The translations under genes and the position numbers were made by a program. A stretch of DNA of 43,644 nt from a bacterium (GTDB lineage: Bacteria > Zhuqueibacterota > QNDG01). Location: the NCBI GenBank assembly GCA_021158245.1, contig JAGGVB010000011.1, forward strand, positions 1 through 43,644. The letters are read 5' to 3'. Position 1 is the stretch's first letter. Each line of letters opens with the position of its first letter. A model generated the notes under the pieces. That model made no database searches, had not been told where the DNA came from, and saw nothing but the letters and a program-made list of their open reading frames with translations. Positions 8,399 through 15,914 of the stretch are shown here, piece by piece.

Positions 8399-8420
8399 TC
8401 TCCGGCATCTGAAAATTTCC
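8399..8420 (+). repeat. module B, second direct copy
   Basis: TCTCCGGCATCTGAAAATTTCC matches 8238-8259 at 20 of 22 positions in the same orientation, 161 bases apart. The two copies bracket the palindromic element. A third copy (CCGGCATCTGGAAATTT) is at 41862-41878. Confidence 0.7.
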
Positions 8421-8449
8421 AACCGGAAATTTCAATACATTTTATCTTC

Positions 8450-8516
8450 AACCCCGAAGGGGTGTAAGGATTGTAGAATTTGTTTAATATAAAATATTTT
8501 TAACCCTGAAAGGGTG
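8450..8516. repeat. pair of short hairpin repeats
   Basis: AACCCCGAAGGGGTG (8450-8464) and AACCCTGAAAGGGTG (8502-8516) are two compact hairpins with the same loop layout, spaced 52 bases apart. The base changes in the second keep pairing: CCCC/GGGG becomes CCCT/AGGG. The second hairpin supplies the terminal PFQG residues and the stop of the truncated response regulator. Confidence 0.7.
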
Positions 8517-8673
8517 ACATTATCTCTCCTGACAAAAAAAATAAAAGGAAAAAGTGACAACCTATTTCAGGACAAGACAGAACAGAGTAACCTGCTTCTT
8601 CCAGAATGTCAGTAAGTACATCACAAAAAGAAGCATCATCATCAACAATAAGGATTGTCGATCCTTTACTCAT
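8500..8673 (-). pseudogene. response regulator, truncated after the first beta-alpha unit
   Basis: The frame begins ATG at 8673 with GGAG upstream, 25 bases after the end of the histidine-kinase fragment. It reads MSKGSTILIVDDDASF, the receiver-domain start with its acidic DDD cluster, then a helix up to about residue 34 (EEAGYSVLS). After that the similarity stops and the frame runs through low-complexity sequence into the hairpin repeats, ending at residue 57. The phosphoacceptor Asp, the conserved Thr and Lys, and any output domain are gone. The breakpoint is at about 8535-8570. It was probably the partner of the kinase. An NtrC-type output is a guess from the kinase family. Confidence 0.8.
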
Positions 8674-8697
8674 ATATTTTTTCTCCGGACTGTAAAT

Positions 8698-9642
8698 TTA
8701 CAACGGGAGGTTTCCGGGCAATGTAATTTTTACATTAGTCCCAATGCCCTTTTTACTCTCTACTTCAATTGTACCGCGGTGATCATCAACAATTTTCTTT
8801 ACAATTACCATGCCCAAACCCGTACCATTGCCAGATTTTGTAAAAAAAGGCTGAAAAAGCATGCTCAGTTCTTTTTTTGTCATGCCCTTTCCGGTATCTT
8901 TAATTTCAATTTTAATCCAGTGCATTCTTTCTTTTTGAGAAGAAGCCTGCTTATGTTCTATCAGCTTTGTACTTATATAAAGAATCCCTTTGCCCTGCAT
9001 GGCATTTAAACTGTTGCACATACAATTTTTAATAACAATTGAAAGCTGCTGTCTATCGCCCTTCAGAGAGGGATGGTTTTCTTCAAGTTTTGTTTTTACT
9101 TTTACAGAGGAACCTATCTGAATTTTAAGCGCTTTAAGTGTTTCCAGAATAAGGTCATTGATTAAAACCGTTTCCATCCTGATTTTTTCAATATGGGCGA
9201 ATTTGAGCATATCATCAGTCAGTGTCTGAAGCCGCTCTACCTGTTCAAGAATATGACGAACATATTTTTTTGTTGACGACTTTGCTTCAATCTGCTGTGC
9301 AGACAGCAGCACAGTTGATAAAGGTGTTTTAATTTCATGTGCAAGCTTCTGTGCCATACTTGCCCATGCAACAGCACGCTTAGACTGAACAAAAGCAGTA
9401 ACATCCTGAACAATGATTATACTCATATTTGAAAACAGCACTGGAAAAGGAATCTGAATCATTTTAACAACATAATATCTGCTGTTATGGCTTTGGTATT
9501 CAAAAGTAATAAAATATTCATTTTCATGAATAAATTTGTCGAGACGTTCGGAAAGCCAGAAAAATTCTGTCTTCTCAAGCACATCATGATACTGCTTATG
9601 ATTTACAGCATCAGATTTCTTAGATATCCACTTAAGGAACAA
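8698..9642 (-). pseudogene. sensor histidine kinase, C-terminal fragment (PAS end, HisKA, HATPase)
   Basis: All kinase core motifs are present: H-box MAQKLAHEIKTPLST, N-box NCMCNSLNAMQGKG, G1 DTGKGM, and G2 GNGTGLGMVIVKKI. It ends normally. The start at 9642 is only a TTG inside the domain. The preceding sequence FLKWISKKSD continues a PAS domain whose first half lies one frame away at 9632-10159. A single-base change near 9645-9650 joins the two as VNY-LFLKWIS. This is therefore the 3' part of one gene, not an independent kinase. The H-box type resembles NtrB/ZraS-like kinases. Confidence 0.8.
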
Positions 9643-10159
9643 GATAATTAACGGTTTTAAACATGCCTTTCATATCAACAAGAAAATATCCTGTTGCCTC
9701 GTTATGGTACAATGTATTAAAAATACTTTTCATGTCATTCAGCCTGTATCTTGGCCGTAAAACAAGCAGAAGCAGAACAATACCGAGGATTGTAAACAGA
9801 ACGCCCATGCCGAATTCTTTCCACGCACCTGCAAATGGCAAGAAATGTAAGGGTTGCTTTTTAAAACCGAGAAGGTAAAAATTATTATCTGACATTCCTG
9901 TCAAATACGGTTTAACCTGAAGCTTGCTGTTAAAAAATCGGGTATATGCCCTGATTTCATCCTCATAAGCCAGCACTTTTAAATTCCTGCCCAGAATTAA
10001 TACAATGCTCTTCCCCGAATATTTACCTATGAGAACGATTTCCTTTTCAGAGTTCCCCGGAACATCATAACTGAATATATCAGTAATAGTTAAGTCAGGA
10101 AAATGCATGGATTGCAGAAATTCGAGATTCGAATCATAGAGTCTTAAACAGCCGCTCCT
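9632..10159 (-). pseudogene. sensor histidine kinase, middle fragment (last propeller blades, TM, PAS start)
   Basis: The open frame starts directly after the TGA of the FG-GAP fragment and is in the same frame as it. The junction therefore reads DGIDELLTV-stop-RSGCLRLYDSNLEF, continuous with a propeller blade. It then gives more beta strands, a membrane helix (GMGVLFTILGIVLLLLVL), and a PAS opening (FNTLYHNEATGYFLVD). It stops at 9632 because of a frameshift against the C-terminal fragment. An internal ATG at 10108 could start translation but has no convincing ribosome site. Best read as part of a broken gene 8698-11233. Confidence 0.75.
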
Positions 10160-11233
10160 TCATACAGTAAGTAATTCATCAATTCCGTCCCTGCTGCCGG
10201 CATCAAAATTTATAAATAATTCCGGTATGTCTCCTGCAAATGTTATTTGTGGGTAAAGAGAATCTCTTTCAACGTCAAAGGGTGCAATAAAACACAATGT
10301 CCTTCCCTGGCCTGTATTCAACACGAGTGCATCAGAGGTGCCGTCACCTTTCCAATCATAAATCCCCACATTCAAATGTTCATAAGCACCGCCGACAGGT
10401 ACAACTTTTTCAGAATTTCCATCTAAGAGATTAAGTATAATAAAATACGTATATTCATCACTTATTCCGTTTACTATATAATTTTTGCCTACAGCATCCT
10501 TCCCGTTATCAGGGGAGCTGGTGCCGCAGATAATTTCATCCTCTCCATCATGGTCATAATCGTAGATTACAGCATTTGCAACTGCACCGCCCATATCATA
10601 TTGCCAGACTTTATTTTTATGAACCGCATCGTATGCACATATATACCTCGGCTGATAGGCAAAATCCGTTACTACAGCAATAAATAATTCGGCAAATCCG
10701 TCGCCGTTAATATCTTTCGCACCCAGCAGTTTATCTTCACATTGCCATTTACGATCAGACTGATGAGTATTACAAGCCAGAACATTACTCACCATCTTCT
10801 TTTCCGCAGGAGACCAGATATGAAGAAACAGGGTATCTCCCAATTGCTCGGAAATAAATATCTCTTTATATCCGTCATTATCAATATCATACTGTTTATC
10901 TGATATATATATAATACCTGTAAATGATTTTACATCAATGGTTTGTTTTTCGGAATTGTATAAAATTGCTTGATTCATAGTCAGGTTGAAAGTGTCATTG
11001 GATATTGCAACCCAGAGTACTTCATCAATCCCGTCTCCGTTTATATCAATAAAGTTAAAATTGGACTCACCCTCAGAAAAAAGTTCTTTTGTAAACCCGT
11101 AAGGCAGTCTTGCAGGATTAACCTGGCTTAGATTGATTATATTTTCATTATCTTTAGTTCCATGAGAACAGAGAAATAAAATAAATACCAGCACTATAAA
11201 AGCTGATAATTTGAGAATGGAATTTTTTCTCAT
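10160..11233 (-). pseudogene. N-terminal FG-GAP/VCBS propeller part of a broken sensor kinase
   Basis: 357 residues with an N-terminal membrane helix (LSAFIVLVFILFLC), then repeated Ca-binding type FG-GAP motifs such as DINGDGIDEVL, DIDNDGYKEIF, DINGDGFAELF and DYDHDGEDEII. The frame ends with an in-frame TGA at 10160-10162 in the middle of another repeat (SRDGIDELLTV). The sequence after the TGA continues the blade in the same frame. The intact gene would encode TM, periplasmic beta-propeller, TM, PAS, HisKA and HATPase in about 840 residues. As it stands this could still make a secreted or anchored propeller. Assembly error is possible, but the adjacent response regulator is also truncated, so decay is more likely. 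Confidence 0.75.
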
Positions 11234-11290
11234 AGCGGGAGTCCGTAATTTTTATGGAAAAATAGACAGATAGTCCAAACAGTTTTAAAG

Positions 11291-11316
11291 GGCGGCTTTG
11301 CTAAGGCAAGGCCGCC
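11291..11316 (-). terminator. terminator after the racemase gene
   Basis: A strong hairpin: GGCGGCC-TTGC on the minus strand pairs with GCAA-GCCGCC, followed by CTTTAAAA. It ends the propeller/racemase unit and separates it from the broken kinase. Confidence 0.6.
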
Positions 11317-11324
11317 GTCTTATT

Positions 11325-12026
11325 TTAAATATCAGTATCGACAGCGAGCCTAACAGCTGCCTCCGCATGTATCTTTGTTGTATCATAAAGCGGGACACTC
11401 GTATGTTCCTGTTTTATAAGCAGAGGGATTTCAGTACAGCCAAGAATCACTCCCTCTGCTCCTCTTTTTTTCAGATTATTTATTATACGGATAAATTCAT
11501 TTCTGGAACTTTCAACAATGCTGCCGAGGCACAACTCTTTATAAATGACTTTATGCACAATGTCCCTGTCCTGCTCTTTCGGAACAAGTACCTCTATTCC
11601 ATGCTTTTGTTTAAGCCTTTCCCTGTAAAAATCCTGTTCCATTGTAAACATGGTGCCAAGCAGGCCGGCTTTTGTAACTCTGTCTTTTTTCAACTGTTCA
11701 CCTGTAGCATCAGCAATATGCAGAACCGGGATAGAAATACTCGATTCAATTTCAGGAGCGAGTTTATGCATAGTATTTGTACAGATAACAAGAAAATCCG
11801 CTCCACAGGCCTCTATTTTAACCGCTGCATCGGAAAGTACTTTTGCTGCTTCTTTCCAGTCTCCCTTATGCTGGAGTTTTTCTATTTCATCAAAATCCAC
11901 GCTGTATAAACAGATTTTGGCAGAATGAAGCCCACCCATGGATTTTTTAATTCCCTCGTTGATAAGCTGGTAATATGTTAGAGTAGATTCCCAGCTCATT
12001 CCCCCTATCATTCCTATTGTTTTCAT
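11325..12026 (-). CDS. aspartate/glutamate racemase family protein
   Basis: 233 residues, normal length for the cofactor-independent Asp/Glu racemase superfamily (PLP-independent, two-cysteine). Starts MKTIGMIGGMSWESTLTYY, a hallmark of the YgeA/RacD branch. Catalytic cysteines are C82 in ICTNTMH and C197 in GCTEIPLL, both present, so it should be active. It would interconvert L- and D-forms of an acidic amino acid, for cell-wall or signalling use. Its ATG overlaps the TGA of the upstream propeller lipoprotein gene in an ATGA, so the two are translationally coupled. The exact substrate (Asp, Glu or other) cannot be read from sequence. Confidence 0.9.
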   Translation of the reverse strand: MKTIGMIGGMSWESTLTYYQLINEGIKKSMGGLHSAKICLYSVDFDEIEKLQHKGDWKEAAKVLSDAAVKIEACGADFLVICTNTMHKLAPEIESSISIPVLHIADATGEQLKKDRVTKAGLLGTMFTMEQDFYRERLKQKHGIEVLVPKEQDRDIVHKVIYKELCLGSIVESSRNEFIRIINNLKKRGAEGVILGCTEIPLLIKQEHTSVPLYDTTKIHAEAAVRLAVDTDI

Positions 12027-13180
12027 TTACGATCTCTTTCTATAATTCTATATCTTTTGACTGATGCTATTCCAGATGAATCTCTTACTATGCTGTGCAT
12101 ATAGCCTCCTGCAAATACTTTCGGCGTTATACTCAACCAAACTTTCATTGTATAAAATCCTTTATCATTAAAAATATCGTATGCATAAAACTCCTTGTCG
12201 TCTTTCTTCTTTGTTTCCATTGTCTCTACCCACAGATTCCCTTTTTCATCAACAATCATATACTCTGTAATTGTTTTCACCTTGGGGAGTTTTACTTCTC
12301 TTGCCATCTTTACAAAAACTTTATTGGGATTATCTTCAAAACTTTTAACATATTCTTCTTTCTCTGCAGATGTAACAGGTACGGGTTTATATAACCTTTC
12401 GATTTTTCTGAATAAGTCCCCTTTTTTATTATAAACTTCTATCAGATACTTACTGTTTAGACAGTGGTAAAGCCATCCGTTCTTTTCATCTCCTGTAAAT
12501 ATTGAGCACGGCAGGTACGGTACATTAATTCCGAATGTGGTATTCCCGCTTCTCAGCATTTTAAATTCTTCAGGTTTAAACTGCCCCCATAAAAGCTTTT
12601 CATTTCCGTTCAGGTCAAAACTTTTAATATAAAGTTTTTTCTCTTCCGAGTAAATATTTTCCCTACATGTAATTGTTGAATCTGTTGTCAGGTAAATTCC
12701 ACTCAAGTTGTTTTTCATCTGAAAACTTTGTAAAAACTTTCCACTTATAGTAAAGAAACTAACTCTTCTCATTCGCCAATCCATTACAATTAGATTGTCA
12801 TTTGGCAAAAATCTCATAACACCTATACTCTGGAACTCACCAGGACCGCTTCCTTTACGACCAATTGTACCCAAATATTTTCCATTCTTATCAAACACTT
12901 TTATGGATTTATCCGAAACATCGCTGACAAAAATACTTCCATTTTTGTCTACAGCAATATGGCGGGGCTGAAAAAGTTTAATTTTCCCGTTTTCATTTTC
13001 TCCGCCGATTTTAAGATCTTCAATAAACTGTACAGTTTTTTCAGGGTAGAGCGGGACTCTTCTGTTCTGCACAATTTCTACTCCATCTTTTATAACAACT
13101 ACAGGTTGGTTACTTTTTTTTATGCATGATATTCCTGATAACAATGTAATAATTACAAAGCAGCTTAAAATCCGTTTCAT
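12023..13180 (-). CDS. 6-bladed beta-propeller (NHL-like) lipoprotein
   Basis: 385 residues. A signal peptide ends in a lipobox-like ISC (Cys19), so it is probably membrane anchored. The body has NHL/6-bladed propeller blades: PRHIAVDKNGSIFVSDVS, then IKVFDKNGKYLGTIGRKGSGPGEF, and later similar strands. This 'GxGPGEF' form is typical of the 6-bladed propeller proteins abundant in Bacteroidota and KSB1-like genomes. Function unknown; such proteins are often substrate- or protein-binding scaffolds. AGGAGG lies right before the ATG. It is translationally coupled to the racemase downstream, a pairing whose meaning is not clear. Confidence 0.85.
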   Translation of the reverse strand: MKRILSCFVIITLLSGISCIKKSNQPVVVIKDGVEIVQNRRVPLYPEKTVQFIEDLKIGGENENGKIKLFQPRHIAVDKNGSIFVSDVSDKSIKVFDKNGKYLGTIGRKGSGPGEFQSIGVMRFLPNDNLIVMDWRMRRVSFFTISGKFLQSFQMKNNLSGIYLTTDSTITCRENIYSEEKKLYIKSFDLNGNEKLLWGQFKPEEFKMLRSGNTTFGINVPYLPCSIFTGDEKNGWLYHCLNSKYLIEVYNKKGDLFRKIERLYKPVPVTSAEKEEYVKSFEDNPNKVFVKMAREVKLPKVKTITEYMIVDEKGNLWVETMETKKKDDKEFYAYDIFNDKGFYTMKVWLSITPKVFAGGYMHSIVRDSSGIASVKRYRIIERDRK

Positions 13181-13302
13181 TTTTCCTCCTGTGAGTAGTT
13201 TGCTCAGACTATTCCCTTTTAAATAAGCAGATTTCTGTATACCCTGTCTTTTTTTACCTAATATTAATACCAGTGAATTTATGTATCATATAGTAGTTCA
13301 TT

Positions 13303-14874
13303 TCAGCACGATTTAAATTTTTGAAGTCTTTTTTCCAGAGCTTTTGCAGTAGGCGTAACTGAGAGTCCTCCCAAAGCAGTACATCGGAGTTCGCGTGGAA
13401 GGCTCATGCCGACATCAAACATAGTGTCCACAACCTCATCAAAAGGCACAACCTGATCAAAATTTGCCAGAGCCATATTTGCACATGATACAGCATTAGA
13501 TGCTGCCATTACATTTTTACCAAGACATGGCACTTCTACGCGATTTGCAACCGGGTCACATATCATTCCAAGGGAATTCTGAAGTGCCATAGATGCAGCT
13601 GCAGTACTCTGCTTAAATGTGCCTCCTGCAAGATAAACAAGGCCTGCAGCAGCCATAGAAGATGCTGCTCCGCATTCAGCCTGGCACCCGCCAAGTTCTG
13701 CGGAAAAAGTTGAATGCTCGGAAATAAAAACTCCCATTATTCCAGCCGCCAGCATAGCTTTAACAATTTCATCTTCATCTTTATTCATTAAATGAGCTGC
13801 TCCCAGGATTGAGCCGGGAATTGTTCCGCATGAACCTGCTGTTGGAGCTGCCACAATAACACCCATGGAACTTTTTACTTCCATTACAGCAGTTACATAA
13901 AGAACAATTGTATTCAACATTCCTCCGTTAAGTAAGGCCTTCTTATCCATCTTCTCTTTAAATCCTGCAGACTGGCATTGTAAAATTCTATCCTCATAAT
14001 ACGTGCCTTTTAACCCTATTTTAATTGATTGACCCATTACATGGACAATTTTACGCATCTTTTCAAACACTTCTTTTTCTGTGATTTCTCCCCGGTAACT
14101 TTCATAATCAACTGCAGCCTGCCAGATATTTATTTTTTTTTGCTTTGAGTATTCCATCATTTCCGAGCAGTACAAGAAAGGGACTTTTACATTTTTACGT
14201 GAAAGCACAGGTAATACCGGTTTTAAATAACTCACATTTTTAACACCGGGTACTGCTTTAACTTTTTCGATATCGGAACTGGAAAACTGAACATGACTTT
14301 TTATCTCTATGAAATTTTTTGCGCCCTTCTTGTATTCCAGAAAATCAAAATTAATTGAGGAAGAAATAGAAGATTTTACATTTTCGAAATTGTCATAATA
14401 AACAATCAGTTCATAATAATCTCCGCTGATAGAAACTTCAGCACCGTTAATTTCTGTAATTTCAACAGCTCCGCCGCCGGTTGATATTGCAGTCATTGTA
14501 TGAGAAATTTGTGAATTTGATATTTTAATTTTGTATGTATTCGGATGCTTAGCACCGTAACTTGTGTAATTGACCTTTATGTTTATTCCGGCTTCTTTTA
14601 TTCCCTGCCTAAAATCCTTCATTTTCTCATCATCAGGATTCCACCCAAGCAAGCCGCTGTAAAGTCCCATATCAGTTCCCTGGCTCTCATGAGTGGTAAC
14701 AAGTGAACCGTTGGGGTCATAATCAATTACAACATTTTCTATTTTACCGGCAATCAGATCTCGTGCAAGAAGCCCAATTCGGCATGCAGCTGCACTGTGT
14801 GAACTTGACGGCCCGCGCATCACCGGGCCGATAACATCATTAAATATGCTGGAATAGGTCACAAATCCTTCCAT
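13303..14874 (-). CDS. sdaA: L-serine ammonia-lyase, single-chain iron-sulfur type
   Basis: Deaminates L-serine to pyruvate and ammonia in the cytoplasm using a [4Fe-4S] cluster. It is 523 residues, with the beta domain first (GPVMRGPSSSHSAAACRIG at about 16-34) and the alpha domain after about residue 240. The latter carries the cluster cysteine context GGCQAECGAASSMAAAG and a further conserved Cys in MICDPVANRVEVPCLG. It is somewhat longer than the ~455-residue E. coli type because of an extended linker at about 150-230, where an ACT-like stretch (SSDIEKVKAVPGVKNVSYLKP) may be a regulatory element. The ATG at 14874 has no strong ribosome site. Transcribed alone or with the fragment upstream. 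Confidence 0.93.
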   Translation of the reverse strand: MEGFVTYSSIFNDVIGPVMRGPSSSHSAAACRIGLLARDLIAGKIENVVIDYDPNGSLVTTHESQGTDMGLYSGLLGWNPDDEKMKDFRQGIKEAGINIKVNYTSYGAKHPNTYKIKISNSQISHTMTAISTGGGAVEITEINGAEVSISGDYYELIVYYDNFENVKSSISSSINFDFLEYKKGAKNFIEIKSHVQFSSSDIEKVKAVPGVKNVSYLKPVLPVLSRKNVKVPFLYCSEMMEYSKQKKINIWQAAVDYESYRGEITEKEVFEKMRKIVHVMGQSIKIGLKGTYYEDRILQCQSAGFKEKMDKKALLNGGMLNTIVLYVTAVMEVKSSMGVIVAAPTAGSCGTIPGSILGAAHLMNKDEDEIVKAMLAAGIMGVFISEHSTFSAELGGCQAECGAASSMAAAGLVYLAGGTFKQSTAAASMALQNSLGMICDPVANRVEVPCLGKNVMAASNAVSCANMALANFDQVVPFDEVVDTMFDVGMSLPRELRCTALGGLSVTPTAKALEKRLQKFKSC

Positions 14875-14925
14875 TTTTAAAATTAAAAGATAATACGATG
14901 AAATTCCATCTCAAAAGACTCTTCC

Positions 14926-15498
14926 CTACATTTGCGGAGCAAAACTCACAATACCATCAGTATCATTTGCCATTAACCTGAAACTTCCGTCCATCAGCCT
15001 CATTAAGGCAACATCTCCGTATATTCTTGTCAGTGTAATGCCGTTTTCATCAAGCAATGTAAGCGTTTCCGGCTCTGTCCATGTAAGGCCATCATCTGAA
15101 AAGCCGGCCTGTAGAGATTCAAAAAGATATGCAAAAATAACAGCAATGCGGCCGTCTTTAAGCCTGATCACAGTAGGATCATGTCCTTTTTCATAAACAT
15201 TAATGTTCACCACCTGCCAGGTTAAACCGTCTGAAGAAGTTGCCAGCATAATCCTGCTTGGTCTGGGCACACCTGTCATGCTTCCTGAAAACAGCATGGC
15301 CCATGTGCCATCTAACTGCATCCAGGTTCTGCCGTGTCCTGCAAAGGAAAGGTTCGGTGTAACATTAGCCACTCCTATGTCTATACGAATTCCATCTTCA
15401 ATAGTAAAATCAAACCCGTTACTGCTTATTGCCTTTATTATCCGGAATCGAGTTTGCTTAAGAATTGCAATCTTTACATTTTTGCAAGCTGCTTCCGA
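14926..15498 (-). pseudogene. sialidase/BNR-like propeller protein, 5'-truncated fragment
   Basis: The open frame from 15498 to the stop at 14926 shows two to three blades of a five-bladed or BNR-type propeller: SSNGFDFTIEDGIRIDIG, SRIMLATSSDGLTW, HDPTVIRLKDGRIAVIFAY, and AGFSDDGLTWTEPETL. The only in-frame start of note, GTG at 15372, lies inside a blade. Upstream sequence up to about 15460 still fits the family, yet there is no signal peptide. The frame is closed upstream by the very TAA that ends the small Lys-rich gene, so the 5' end of this gene has been lost. Probably an inactive remnant of a secreted glycan-acting or binding protein. Confidence 0.65.
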
Positions 15499-15612
15499 TT
15501 ACGGGGTTCTCCTCGGCTGCTTATCGAACTTTTTTTTTGCCTTTTGTTCCTGTTTACTTTGTTTCTGTCTCTTACTCTTGTTTTTATCCTTCTTGCCGCC
15601 TTTGTCTCCCAT
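15499..15612 (-). CDS. 37-residue Lys-rich conserved small protein
   Basis: The ATG at 15612 is preceded by AAGGAAAGGG at eight bases. The peptide begins MGDKGGKKDKNKSKRQKQ and ends DKQPRRTP, with about 40% Lys/Arg. From memory this closely resembles small conserved proteins of the form MGDKGGKKDK...KQPKKTP seen in distant bacteria, which would make it a real gene. Function unknown; a nucleic-acid or ribosome-binding tail-like peptide is a guess from charge. Its stop is in frame with the truncated sialidase-like sequence. Confidence 0.6.
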   Translation of the reverse strand: MGDKGGKKDKNKSKRQKQSKQEQKAKKKFDKQPRRTP

Positions 15613-15761
15613 TATGCACACCCTTTCCTTTTATTAATTATCTTCATACACCTGCCATGGCACATCTTATAAATCTATCATATTCGGAATCGAATGTAAT
15701 CGGCATGTCCATTTCTATTTACTAACAGTATCGATCAAAACCACGCATAGAGCGCGTAACA

Positions 15762-15881
15762 CTACTTATTCTTTTCCTTGTAAACCGATACAAACCAAAG
15801 CACTCCAATCCCCAGGAAAAACATTCCTAAACCGCTTAAAAGATAAAACAACAATTGAACTGCCGATAAAGCGTGTTCCAT
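15762..15881 (-). CDS. 39-residue small membrane protein
   Basis: The ATG at 15881 has a near-perfect GGAGG five to six bases upstream. The peptide starts MEHALSAVQLLFYLLSG, has one long hydrophobic helix (about residues 8-33, ending LWFVSVY) and a basic tail KEKNK, so a single-pass membrane protein with N-out or N-in unclear. It begins 33 bases after the phosphoesterase stop and is probably the third gene of that operon. No family recognised. Confidence 0.6.
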   Translation of the reverse strand: MEHALSAVQLLFYLLSGLGMFFLGIGVLWFVSVYKEKNK

Positions 15882-15914
15882 GTCATCCTCCATAATGAAT
15901 AAATAAATATATCC

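Noticed and set aside
8206-8451. 81-residue minus-strand frame with CPRKRASRG
   Set aside because: It is the translation of the palindromic repeat cluster, a known source of false proteins.
8170-8520. CRISPR array at the repeat cluster
   Set aside because: Repeats differ in sequence and length, spacing is irregular, and no cas genes are near.
9632-10108. Independent membrane protein starting at ATG 10108
   Set aside because: No convincing ribosome site; the frame is continuous with the FG-GAP fragment upstream and ends inside a PAS domain.
10160-10162. In-frame TGA read as selenocysteine or a recoded codon
   Set aside because: Many genes in the window end normally at TGA, no SECIS-like hairpin was evident, and a second lesion (frameshift) lies downstream in the same gene, so decay is simpler.
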